Part shown: positions 42,261 through 53,903 of the stretch, piece by piece
How the letters are laid out: each line of letters opens with the position of its first letter
Numbering within the stretch: the stretch's first letter is position 1
Assembly (NCBI GenBank): GCA_021234155.1
Contig: JAJEKV010000092.1
Coordinates: 62,001 to 126,000 of the forward strand
DNA: 64,000 nucleotides
Direction of reading: 5' to 3'
DNA from: Isoetes taiwanensis
Taxonomy: Eukaryota > Streptophyta > Lycopodiopsida > Isoetales > Isoetaceae
Program-made: the position numbers and the translations under genes
Notes under the pieces: model-generated
Seen by the model: only the letters and a program-made list of their open reading frames with translations
The model's database searches: none
What the model was told of the DNA's origin: nothing

Positions 42261-44457
42261 GCGACAAACATGCTTTTGAATCTGGAACCATAATGCTTTT
42301 AATGTAAGATAGAGCATAAAATACGTGGCTTCGCCACATATTTTTCCTGTCTGGAACTACCATAAAACCATAACATGAACCTCCCGCTTCCTTCAACAAC
42401 ATTGTTCTAAAATCTTCTTTTTGGTAGTATTTTTGTGCAAGGGCTGTGATCATGATTGTGATGCAACAATATCATTTTGAGACATTTGTCGGAATAACTC
42501 CATGGCATTATTAAAAGAATTCTGCCATAATTCTGCCATGATTTTGTTGTTGGATATGCACGCATAGACAGCTCATTTCAGCTATCAACATTTTATCAGC
42601 AAAAGAGGAGCAAGAAAATTGTATCACTGAATGTAGCAGCACCAGGGTGTCATTCCATCTGGAAAAGGGATAGTAAGTAAGAGCAAGGATGATGTTCAAC
42701 ATATTGAATCTTACACGCCACATCTTCTGGTATCATCTCAACATTGTGCTGCATTTTTGAAAGTTAAGCCAAAATACCCCATACTCTGAAGCCAACTTAC
42801 TCTAAAGCATAGTTGCATGGCAGCAAGTCATTGCATGACATGATATTTTTGATATCCATGTTCGTGTGTATAATGCAATGACTATTTGAGAATTTTCAGA
42901 CTGCATGGAGGTGGTAACTTGCATTTAAGGCATTAGTAAGAGACAACTTGTTCTCTAACTCAAATTTGCTCAGTCAATGACTTCAGAACCTGCTGAACAT
43001 ATGAAAATTTATGCTTTCCCATTAATCTCCTGGCATTATGCCTCATGATCAATATTTTAACACTGGAGCATACATAACCTTCCTTTCTTCTATTTGCAAA
43101 ATCCTTGTGAAGTATAATGGCTACCTGCATCTTGTTTTCCACTGCACTGTCTATACCTCTCACACAAAGAATGACATACTTGTAAGATAATCAAAGTTGC
43201 AAGAAGTGTTTTTGCCCTTATAATCGACATGCAACCAATCAACAAAGAGTTGCTTGACCATCATAGGCTTTTTAAAGCAAAACCTACATACGTAAAGTTT
43301 GGTCTAATTGGATCATGATCATATATGAACATCGCAATTGTAACTCCATGCAAGAAGGAAACATGTGTCCTCCATGCAAGAGTTCCTCCTAGAAATGGGT
43401 TTAATTTATGCAGAACATTTAACAGATATGTAGTTCATTTAACTTCCAAGTGTATACCTGAAGTTTGGATGCAAACAAATACCTAAATTTTCTGCTATCC
43501 CAAAGACATGAATTGAGCCTTGTCAAATATGAAGTCGAATGAAACCACCGGTGGTGTTCTTTTACTTGTAAAACTAAGTCTTCGTTTAAGACAAATTTCC
43601 TGGACAAATTTTCCATGTGATATACACCATCTGTCACCACCAAGAACATCCATGAATACTATGTTTACAAATCTGTACAAATGAATTTAACAGCTTCACA
43701 CATGCCAAATTAAGCAGAAATAGATAACAAAACTCTTACTTTTCCTCTCTCACTCCACTCAACTTGAATCAACTGAGGTAGAACAAAGCATATGGAATGA
43801 AATACATATCCAGCAGGGCATACTTGCAGCCTACATGCATCCGTTAGGAGCGGCTCCTGCAAGAAGAAAATAGATAGGGCTTTTTATCCTCGCTTTTCTT
43901 TGGCATCCTTCCCTTTGTCTTTTTCACACCCATTAGATCTCAATGGCAACCAAATCTTTACCACTTATTTAGAACAACGATCCCCAATCAAAATTAATGA
44001 CATACATGAGCCCAAAAACAAGATATTACTGCTTTGAAGGTGGCAACAGATTCTTGGCAAAATCTAGAGTAATAATCAGCTAAATAACAAAATAACATCA
44101 AGTACATTGACAACAATAATGCAATTCACAATTATATCTGGGTTTCAGATAAAGCTTGTTCACATATAGCATGTAAATCAATCGGGCACATAATATGCAC
44201 ACAAACGAATCTGAGCATTTGATAAAAGCATTTGTGCAAAAATAAAATCAACATGAAAGACTTAAGTTTGAGTCTCCCTGCTTTTTTCTCAGAAGGAACA
44301 TGAATTTTCATGGCATCAAGGAGCACAAATGTGCAATAAATGGAGCATCAAGGGCAGCCAAAAAAGTGCATAATGCATTTTCTAATGCTTTTGAAAACCA
44401 ATTCAGAACCGATGAAGTGTGCTTTTGCAAGCGTTTACGTAACAATGAAAGTGAAAA

Positions 44458-44786
44458 TGCTCCATAGATCAACAATAACCTATTTGATTAAATTGCATGA
44501 GTTCATTCTCTCTAATGATTTGGAATGAAAGCAACATGTGGCCATGATTCCTTCCAAACGGCCATAATTCCTTCCAAAATTCTCGCTATGCACCATGAAT
44601 AGCAACTAAGATGCTCGCTATATGCTCCATAGATCAACAATAACCTATTTGATTAAATTGCATGAGTTCATTCTCTCTAATGATTTGGAATGAAAGCAAC
44701 ATGTGGCCATGATTCCTTCCAAACGGCCATAATTCCTTCCAAAATTTCGCTATGCACCATGAATAGCAACTAAGATGCTCGCTATG
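44458..44786. repeat. Tandem duplication, 165-bp period
   Basis: The block from TGCTCCATAGATCAACAATA at 44458 repeats at 44623 with one or two changes. A third short partial copy (GCTATGCACCATGAATAGCA) follows near 44780. Confidence 0.85.
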
Positions 44787-46140
44787 CACCATGAATAGCA
44801 GCTAAGATGTTTGTTACCATACCACTAAAAGGATGATGTGCTATCTAGGGATTTAAGGAATATTTTTTACGGAAACAATATATATATCAATCCATTGGGA
44901 GTCCATAACTAAGCATTTACAATAGAAGAGTCTATAAAAAGCATGGTGGAAAGTCACATAGCTTGGAAAAGTAGTACTTTGCACAAGAAAGAATGATCTA
45001 AGAGCTTCCATCCTCATAAAAGTTAGACAGAGCATAACAAACAAATGCAGAGTGTAGAAAAATACCCGACAATGAGCGTAAGAAGAATAAGACAAAGAAA
45101 AAACCAAGGATAAAAAAGGCAAAGATCTTCATAGACACCGCCGGAAATCTTATTTTGGCATCAGGAAAATGCAATCCTAACAAACCACCGCAAAAAACCA
45201 CAATGATCTCAAACCATATGTCCCAAAGAGACAAAAAAACTCAGATTCGTCACCAATTTGATTTAAGAAATGTACTTACGCTTGAAAAAATCACTTCTGA
45301 TCGGGACATAAATATGTTGAAATGGAGCCCATTTTATCGCCATATAGGTTTTATGAATCACCATTTTGGATTTAAATTCCTCCGAACCCTGGTGTTGCCC
45401 TGTTCCATCGGGGTTTCATGTTGTATATATATTTTTTGCCATCATATTCTGTAGACGGCAAAGAGTTTTGGTATATGAACGATTTCTTCGCAGAAGCAAC
45501 AAATACTACAAAACTCATACCTTGCTAAAACTCATACCTTGCTTGTCCAAAGTAACCCTGCGGATTTTGCTCAGAAAGCAATATGCACACAAAAAACCCT
45601 GTGGGTTTGATCAGATAGCAAGCAGCCGAAAAAGGAATGAGTAGCAGGATCCTCATGACCGATCTGCTTCAAGGAAAACTTGTTTTAGCCATGGATAAAA
45701 TGGAGTCGAACCAGATAGGGACAGCTAGCGGGCTTCTCATGTTCTAAACTGCTTCACTGCCACAAAATACCAAACCAGATTGTAGAGTCGGATAGAAGCC
45801 TCTAGACCAACTTGCAAAAGGGCCCAACTGGCAAGCAACTAACGCCCACAATCCAAAGAACTGTAGAAGAGTGTGAAGCCAAAGCAAAATACAAGCAGAA
45901 TACAATCGTCTGATTCATGCTGCCAACAACTCGGCACAAAAAAATAACCCTGCGAATTTAGTTCAAACCCCGCAAATGATTCTGAGCAAACGGCACACAA
46001 AAAACATTCTTTGCTATCCACGGATGATAAAATGAAAAGCACATAACCTGGTTGTTCAAGAGCAACGATTTTGCGAACCATAGAAGCAATAGCGAGAGGA
46101 AGAAGATGAAAACGGTTTTTCCATAAAAAAACCCTTTCAA

Positions 46141-46419
46141 ATGGGTTGCATTTTTCACACGCATAATCCAATGGACCACAATAAAAAAATTTTGCCACCA
46201 AAGAAAGATGTTGATGTGGTAAAAGAAGCTTGTGGTGATGAGAAGTCAGAGAAAAGAGAGTTACGGCCAAGGAAATGCAAGTCCAGAAAAATTGTTGTAA
46301 GTGATGAGGAGGATGAGGATCAGGCCGAAAATCCAAAGGAATTACAGAAGGTGTTTTGTAATACGGATTCAAAACAACTACGTCAAATGATGTCAAAATG
46401 TTGGAAGCAGACAATCTGA
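46141..46419 (+). CDS. Open frame, acidic/basic, possible captured fragment
   Basis: 92 codons, basic then acidic (KRELRPRKCKSRKI, VVSDEEDEDQAENPKELQ). A similar acidic frame continues one base off after 46390 (NLKNVQKDEPESKVIISLSV). It lies antisense inside the Helitron. Composition looks protein-like but no family is recognised; it may be a captured exon. Confidence 0.3.
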   Translation: MGCIFHTHNPMDHNKKILPPKKDVDVVKEACGDEKSEKRELRPRKCKSRKIVVSDEEDEDQAENPKELQKVFCNTDSKQLRQMMSKCWKQTI

Positions 46420-46701
46420 AAAATGTTCAAAAGGACGAACCTGAAAGTAAGGTCATCATCTCATTGTCTGTTGTTGATGTGGGCACTACCGGAGAAGACC
46501 ATGGCAGACGAAGCTGCGTCTATGAAATCGTCTGCATATAGAGAAATATAGAGAAAATAGGAAAGGGCGAGTTCACGGTGGTTTCTAAAGTAATAACTAA
46601 CTAATGAACGGTCCAAAATGAAAGTTGTGGGAAAAGAAATTGACGGCCGAGATGCTCTGCACAAACTACATTTTGCTTTTATTATTATATATATATATAG
46701 A

Positions 46702-47290
46702 TATTTATATATTAAATCATTAATAGTCAAACAAAATGAATTCTTATTAAAGATTTTTACAGATCATCACCTACCATCGTTGGTAATAGTAGTTTTTCAA
46801 ATTTTGAATTTCTATTACCTATACCACATGTGCATCTTAAAAAGGGAGTTGTAAGAGATGGCTAATATCCATCTAGATGCCCGAGTCAGTTGCTTAACTT
46901 CCTTCAAGGGTTAGATATAAGTGTAATTTGATCACCATATCTCGAAAGATGTCGTTGCATTGAATGTAGTTCAGACTATGGATGTTATAAGTTATGTCGT
47001 GGCTTCTGTTAAAGTTTTTTAATATCATCGTATATTCCTTGATTGTTGATTATTATTTGTAATTCTAGTACAATATGTCTAAAACTATAGAATGTACATT
47101 TTTTGTTTTTTCTAATAGATTAGATAGTCAAGTGAAAGCCTAAAGGAATACTTAATTCAAAAGTTTCGCCAAGTCCAAATACATATAAATGCAACGTTAA
47201 TAATAACTTTAGCCAAATATATATCATAAACTACTATAAGATTTTGAAAAATAGCCAAACTATTTTTTATGAAAAAATATATATTGTGCT
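46702..47290. other. AT-rich DNA between the Helitron and Copia RT
   Basis: No gene seen. It probably belongs to the element whose other side is 41050-41234. Confidence 0.4.
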
Positions 47291-47305
47291 TAATTTTTTC
47301 CCTGC

Positions 47306-48358
47306 TTGGAATATCATGCTGCTTTAGCTACTAGTGCAGATCTAGTTACGGTGAAAGAGGCTATGTCTTCGTCACAAGCTGAGAATTGGCGCATGGCCAT
47401 GGAAGCAGAGTTTGAATCTCTTATCAACAAAGGTACCTGGGAGCTTGTTGAAATTCCTGAAGGACGGAAGCCAATTAAATGTAAATGGATCTTTCGCTCT
47501 AAGGACAAAGCAGATGGTTCGTTTGATAAGTTCAAAGCATGACTAGTTGCGAAAGAATACTCGCAAGTGGCCGGAATCGATTATGAGGAAACTTTCTCAT
47601 TTATTGTTCGTCCCACTAGTTTAAGAGTATTGCTAGCATTTGCCGCTCAATATGGTTTGTTTGTACATCAAATGGATGTCAAAACTGTGTTTCTCAATGG
47701 AGATCTTAGTGAAGAAATGAGTCAACCAGAAGGTTTTGAAGTACGTGGTAATGAGAGACTGGTTTGTTGTTTGCGAAAGGCTTTATATGGTCTACGACAA
47801 GCCTCTAGAGCCTGGTATGTGAAAATGAACTCTTATCTTATTTTTGATGGATTTCTACTAAGTTCTGCAGATTCCAATGTGTATCTTAAGAGAAGCCAAG
47901 AACACTTTGTAGTGATTGAGCTTTATGTGGATGATATTATCTTGGTATCTAATAACCTCGAATACTTGCAAGCAGTCAACAGGAGACTATCTTTTGCATT
48001 TGAGATGGTTGACATGGGGGATATACACTCGTGTTTAGATATTCAAGTCAAACGAGACCAAGACAAAGGTTTGCTTCAACTCTCACAGTCTAAGTACATT
48101 GAGATACTTCTTGAGAAATTTGGGTTACTTTCTGCTAAAGAGCAACCTACTCCATTGCCAGTTGGTTCCACGAAAACAAGAATGTCGAAGAGCCAACGTC
48201 CAGTAACTTATGAGGATCAGCTAGAAATACAGAAGTGTCCTTATGCAAGTCCTGTAGGAGCTCTTATGTATCTTGCAAATGCAACTAGACTAGATATTAG
48301 TTACGTTGTCAATACTCTTGGTCAATTCATGATTGGCACAATGCTAAGCGTGTTTTGA
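47306..48358 (+). pseudogene. Copia reverse transcriptase
   Basis: Typical Copia RT: NKGTWELVEIPEGRKPIKCK, then TGA at 47540-47542 where Arg (CGA) is expected, as from C-to-T change at a CpG. It continues in the same frame with GIDYEETFSFIVRPTSLRVL, FVHQMDVKTVFLNGDL (catalytic Asp), ALYGLRQASRAWY and LYVDDIILV (YVDD catalytic pair intact). The frame is lost near 48325, just before the RNase H linker. Confidence 0.85.
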
Positions 48359-48745
48359 GATATCTTAAGAGCACTATTCATTACGGTGTCACATATTGTA
48401 AGCAGACAGGTTTGAATGATTTCAGGTTGCTTGGATACACAGATGCAGATTGGGGTGGTTGTCTGGACACATATAGATCAACAAGTGGTTGCTGTTTCTT
48501 TTTAGGAAAATCTCTGGTGTCTTGGATGAGTAAGAAGCAACGATGCATTTCACTTTCTACTGCTAAAGAAGAATATGTTGCTGCATCTTTGGCGAGCCGC
48601 AAACTTGTTTGGTTGCGACGTTTGTTAGAGTGCTTAAGACAAGTTCAAGATGGACCGAGTATATTTATGTGTATAATCAAAGTGCTATAGCTTTATCAAA
48701 AGACGAAGAAACAAATAGAACATAAGTAAAAGTTACCATAAAGAT
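48340..48745 (+). pseudogene. Copia RNase H
   Basis: After a frameshift near 48325 the frame reads RYLKSTIHYG, YTDADWGGCLDTYRSTSG (catalytic Asp), SWMSKKQRCISLSTAKEEYV (Lys where Glu is usual, next Glu present) and VWLRRLL, then fades beyond 48725 with small indels. The end of pol and the 3' LTR are absent. Confidence 0.8.
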
Positions 48746-49567
48746 AGAGCAGATTGATCCCATTATTCTGAAAGTCATAAAGTTTGCAACACCCATACAC
48801 AAACATTTTTCAACTGGAATTTAACAGCAACATTTGGCCTCCATGGATTCTTGTGGTGAGAAACCAAAGTGGGAAACTTTTCTGCTTGTTAGCACAAGGA
48901 TCTAGAAGCCTTGGAATTTGCTTAATAACTGCCTCAAAATGTAAAAATGCATGGTAATTTTTTGCAAGCTTCATTCGGAATGAGCCATAAAACAATATCC
49001 AATAGCGCAATCCTGTATTAATTAGCTGGTAGGATGTGAAAGCCTACCAAACCCGGCAGAAAAATTGTTGTTTTAGCATAGATAACTTAACCAAACATAT
49101 CCATATCATACACTATCAAAAAGATCTCGGAGAGAGCTTTCCAACGCAATAAAAATCATCTCAAACAGAGCTCTGGATCAAAAGTTATAATAAGAAATGT
49201 GTTGCCGGCGGGAAACTGCACTACATGCGCCCTTCAAGCCCTTCATGTGCCCATTATGCACCACACACACAAAAAAAGGGCTTTTGTTGTGAGCTATTGG
49301 TTGTTGACCATTGGAAAAAAAAGGCTAAAATCAATGGCCCTTCATGTGCCCATTATGCACCACACGCACAAAAAAAGGGGCTTTTGTTGTGAGCCATTGG
49401 TTGTTGACCATTGAAAAAAAAAAAGGCTAAATTCAATGGCTCAGAAATGGTGCACTCTAGATCTACGCATTAGTACAACCATTTGAATACATCACGAAAT
49501 CATAGGAAAACCTTAGTGAAAAGCGTACAAAAACACAAAGAAAACCCCCTGTTATTATGCTACATAT
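48746..49567. other. Noncoding DNA with a 99-bp tandem duplication
   Basis: Two copies of a block starting CTTCATGTGCCCATTATGCA lie at 49241 and 49340, each ending in an A-run before GGCTAAA. No gene seen. At 49543-49569 the reverse complement matches 39097-39123. Confidence 0.6.
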
Positions 49568-52500
49568 TGACAGCTGGAAAAAACGTTGCTTTTTAGCACA
49601 TAGGCTTAGCGTAATAACTAGACCATACATGGTTACTAATGCGTCATAGACTAATGCATCATAGATGTTATTCCCACCTAGATCTTTGTCCTTATTGTAT
49701 CGCCCTTAAAGATTTTTTTTGCCGGGTTCCTATTCAGGTTCCTGCTATGCATAGCAATATTTTATGGCAGAGCTTCAGTAAATTCGTAAGACCATGTTAA
49801 CGTCCAGATTTACGTTATCCACTATTTTCCGCTCATGCGCTTACTTTTATTGTGAGCATTTCATTCATGTGTAGCAGCCTAATAGCACAGACTTGCTTCC
49901 CTAAATGTGCACTTGGTCAGGGGTTCAAACCCGGCCAGTGTATGTTTATATTTGGGAGTTGATTACTGGGGTTATACGGCCATGATCCCCGACGTGGTAG
50001 AACTTAAGCCTATACGTGTCCTCCACTTTGGTTGCCTTGACCGGCAGTAGGATATTTCTAGCTAGTCTGTACAAGATGATATTCTAGTGACAAGACTAGT
50101 CTAGCTGGACCATAAACAAAAATACATGCTTCACCCTTAGGGTATATTTAGGATCATCTATATGCTCTAATCTTAGCATGCATATCCCAATGGGACAGCT
50201 ATAATATGTTTTGGACGCTCTACAAGTTCCATTTCCAAAATGTTTTGAAACAAGCCTGTAAACTATTCTTGCTCTGTTGTACAGTTCCAATCACAGGGAT
50301 ATCGAATCAATTACGAAATTGTTAATCCCTAAAGCAGATCCTTAAGCCTATGTACAGATCCATTTATTATTCAAAGAATTATTTTAATGCAAAGATTGTA
50401 CCATCACCTTGGAGCTGCTTTGTATGGGATGCTTGCACCTCATTGCATACTGCATTTTACCACATAATTTGACATAGATCTCATTATTTTAGTCTAAATG
50501 CATTCATTCACAACCTGACTTCAGAATTATGCAATGTACTGAAGTACAAAGATGCCTATGGCTTTCTACCCTTGCAGACGTATTTGTTGCTAGAGGCCAG
50601 CATGTCACGGACGAGTATCTCCATTTCTACTTGTTCCAGGAGGCCCAACTGATCTACTGATTTCTCATAGCATTAGCTCTCAAAACTACTCACAAATGTG
50701 TTGTCAAAACTCTACCATTATTTAATTTACTATGGCACATATCTTTCAAATGTCCATTCACAATACGCCACACAGAATTAGATGTTAAGAATATGTTCCA
50801 AAAATCTTCTATTACTAGATTCATGTTACGTTTCATAAAGGCAAATATCTGAGATCTAGATATTCTGCTCAGATGCAGTACACTAGTCAATATAAGCTGC
50901 TATAGACTTCTAAAAATAGGCCAACAAGCCAACTTAATAGGAATGAGAATGAGAATGATTTTTTATCGTCCACTGAGGCCAATCGGCCTATGGGACCCAC
51001 AAGGAGCGCAGCAAACTTATTACTGTCCGGGTTAAAAAACCCCCACCCCGAAGGGTTTTCGAGGGAAAAACCGTGGCAGTAATAAGAATGCTGTCAAACT
51101 GTACAAGTATACATCAATGTATATATACATGTCAAGTATCAATGTATGTATACATGTATATAGGGGGACTTCAATAAAGCATAATAAATTCAAAGATCTT
51201 ATTTAAAGTACATATCTGCATAATAACTTGCGAATAACTTGCATAATAACTTGCTAATATGTTCAGCTTATTTTCTATGATCAGAATTACGTGTTAAGCT
51301 GCACGGATTAACCCTTTATCATCATGTCTACACTGTAAGAATAATGATGTAAAAACTGCTAAGTGTCTAGATTCGTGTACCACAAGCATAAGCGAACCTG
51401 AATTCATACATAATATTAAAAAAAACCTGTCATTAAGGCTAGGCATCCTTACTAGTCCCTTTATTTTCTAGTCTATGGCAATTGCCGTTCTGTTCACTGT
51501 ACAGATTATTCTATTCTTAGAATGAAGCTCAAATAGAATAAAAAATCAATTTACTCTATTCTTAGAATGAAGCTCAAATAGAATAAGAAATCTTTCACAC
51601 TTGAATGGCTCGAACTTGTTTTGCTCATGTCTTGAGCAGCATCATCATCATGATTTATACTTGGAGTAGCAACCATATTCGGCACTCTTTTTCGCATCCA
51701 CGTGGACTTCCACAGATCTTGAGTTTTTCTGCTGCACCTTTTGCATTGCTAGCTTGATCTGCATATTGTACAATAAATTTCCACTAATTTGGCCATCATT
51801 CTTCATTGCAAACATTGGATCTATGCTTGTTCCAGGAGCTACCATTGTTCCTAGCAACGAACACAATATGCAAAGCCGCCATGCATATGCTGGTTGCAAC
51901 ATTCGGACCTCCTTTCTTTTGAAAACGGCTTACAACGGGGCCTACTTAGGAGAAACCAAAATCACCCTTAGATCTGGTTGCAAAATAGCCAATTGATTTG
52001 CTCTGGTCTGCTTCATGTCGCTGCTGTAGGAAGATGCCGAAAGGCATAGCTTAGGGTTTTGCAATGAACTCATGCCTTCATTAGGGTTTCACAGAGCATA
52101 CTTCCATGGAAATGCAATAATACAATGGTTTTTCACTATTTTAACACGTGAAAATAATGGAAAGTATTAATACAATGGTTTTTATATTTTTTCAATCAAT
52201 GCACATATTGTGCTCCATACCATATAAATATCTTGGTTTTTCCAACAATCCAACAAAAGCCTTAATATTCAAGCAACTTTATACAGACCGCATGAAGCTT
52301 ACACCAGATGGACATAAAGGCCATATGTCGTATAGACCAATCAGTATACAGGCCACATGTCATTTTCCCTAAAAATATAGCCCTGTTTCATGCATATAGA
52401 GACAATGTTCAAATACATATAGTACAAATAGTATATAACCTTGTATTCAATGTTCATGCATTCCATACAATTAGCATTCCACCTTCTTCATAATAAAAAA
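49568..52500 (+). repeat. Noncoding repeat copy 1 (2.9 kb) with A-rich end
   Basis: Starts TGACAGCTGGAAAAAACGTT and ends with AATAAAAAAA near 52500; about 95% alike by eye to 53904-56382. Relative to copy 2 it has an extra LINE-derived piece (50939-51163) and an extra block near 49905-50120 with a box B-like GTTCAAACC (49923-49931). Open frames around 51650-51900 exist on both strands in both copies; a third minus-strand frame (LWKSTWMRKRV, SINHDDDAAQDMSK) looks most exon-like but is unrecognised. Confidence 0.8.
50939..51163 (-). mobile_element. 3' piece of the microsatellite-tailed LINE family
   Basis: On the minus strand: TTTTTCCCTCGAAAACCC, GGGGTTTTTTAACCC, GTCCCATAGGCCGATTGGCC, CAGTGGACGATAAAA, then an (ATTCTC)n tail. 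Copy 2 of the host repeat has the empty site (CTTAATAGGGGGACTTC), which fixes the borders. Confidence 0.8.
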
Positions 52501-53603
52501 AGCCTGCCTCCTATCGTAGGTCAGGGTGGGCCATAGTCATAAATGAAGTTAGCAACAAGGAGAGTGGGACCTTGTTGCCAAAGCCCTACCTACCCTACCT
52601 ATATTGCTTAATTATTTTTTATTGCAGAGAGCCAAATGGCAAATAGATTCTTCCTAGTCTGGGCCAATGCCAAAAGACTAGTTTAAAAGAGCCAAAACTC
52701 AGTCTATGATCTAGCTTCCATGTTAAGCTTTATTGGCATGATTATATCAACAACAAATGTTATGTTACCTTTATTTCTGAATGAATTTCCTTCGTTCTGA
52801 TGCACGTTAAGAGCAAAACTCCACTGTCATTTTGGCGCAGGTTATATGGCAGCCTTAGCAGGTAATCGTCCCAGAATTATAGTCATCATTTCCAGCCTAT
52901 GCCAATTTCTATAAGTATTCAAAATGTATTAGTAACAAATCATATACACCTATATTTTAACCATTTTAAGGCCCCTAGTATAACTAGAGAACTGAGTTAA
53001 TGAAAAAAAACCTTTTAAAATCTGTTCAACAGACTTTTACCTTCCATGGACTTTTGCAAAGACCACTTCTGGCCAATATGCAGCTTTAAGCCAAAACATG
53101 TGTAAATTTGACTTAAGCCTTAAAAATGGTTAACATTAATCAAAGCAAAAGAAATTACCAGATTCTCTTATAAATAAAAATTTCCTCTTATCAATCCAAT
53201 TAATTTTCTTGTCCAATACATCATATTTACCCCTAAAAGAATTCATAATTGACTCAAAAACAACATAAGATTGAACAAGAAGTTTAGAATTTCACTTGTC
53301 TTTTAAATCAACACCATATAGCTCAGTAGCCTTGTCAAAAATGTGAGTTCAATGTCATCACGTCTTGTAGCTTCTCCAACTTGAATGAATGGAAAAACAT
53401 ACACAGGAGTAAGAAATCCCGTTACCTGCAATGAAACCAGATGCAAGTTAGCCTAAGAAAGGGTAACCACATAAGCCATCACAGGTAAGCTACAGATCTC
53501 TTGGGCTCTTTGCCCTTCACCTTGCATGTTTCAGAAATCAAAATAGAAGGTAGTTCCTGCCCTGTATTATTCTAGCATCAGCATACAAACCCTGTCTAGT
53601 GCC
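52500..53603. other. No recognisable gene
   Basis: AT-rich DNA between the two noncoding repeat copies. I see no coding frame and no repeat shared elsewhere in the window until 53604. Confidence 0.4.
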
Positions 53604-53903
53604 CTTATTACCATTTTAGGCACTAGAATGTAAGGGAGATGCAATCGGGACTTCTACCTATTCAAGTTCAATATATGTTTAATTATTTGACACTCCAAAA
53701 CGAAGCTGTGGAACCGTACTATTATCCTACTCATACACAGAAATATGCTTTTGAATCATGTACTTAGTAGATTCCAAAGCAAGTCCTGCATTTAAGCAAA
53801 AGCCACTAGACTATGGCAGAGCTATTGAAAATTCAAAGTCTAAGTTAACATCTCCTTAACCTTGAAGCCCTATTGTCCTATTTTATTCTGCATTTTAACA
53901 TTA
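53604..53903 (-). repeat. Inverted copy of the dispersed repeat at 34571-34857
   Basis: Reverse complement match over about 285 bp, ending (on the plus strand) at GCATTTTAACA directly against copy 2 of the noncoding repeat. Confidence 0.8.

Larger units (their letters stand above)
41235..46701 (-). mobile_element. Second Helitron of the same family (non-autonomous)
   Basis: On the minus strand the 5' end is A|TCTATATATATATATAATAA (starts at 46701) and the 3' end is GCCCAGCAACGCTGGGC (41262-41246) followed by ACTTTTT and CTAG (41238-41235), then T. The 17-nt hairpin is identical to that of the Helitron at 25722-28174 and the 5' end is similar. No Rep/helicase frame was found inside. Content: AT-rich DNA with local duplications and short exon-like frames. 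Confidence 0.7.
38691..48745 (+). mobile_element. Copia element body, interrupted and decayed
   Basis: Primer site at 38691, then a gag that has lost its N-terminal part, protease, integrase (to about 40.9 kb), a 6.3-kb interruption (about 41.05-47.29 kb, with a Helitron), and RT/RNase H (47.3 to about 48.74 kb). The end of RNase H fades near 48745, and no matching 3' LTR follows on this strand. Order and orientation fit one element with insertions. Confidence 0.75.

Noticed and set aside
45839-46414. 191-codon minus-strand frame
   Set aside because: No domain pattern; overlaps a plus-strand frame with more protein-like composition; both may be non-genic.
51648-51996. Frames on both strands conserved in the two 2.5-2.9 kb repeats
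   Set aside because: Conservation is explained by recent copying; frames are disrupted by a small duplication in copy 2 and no family is recognised.
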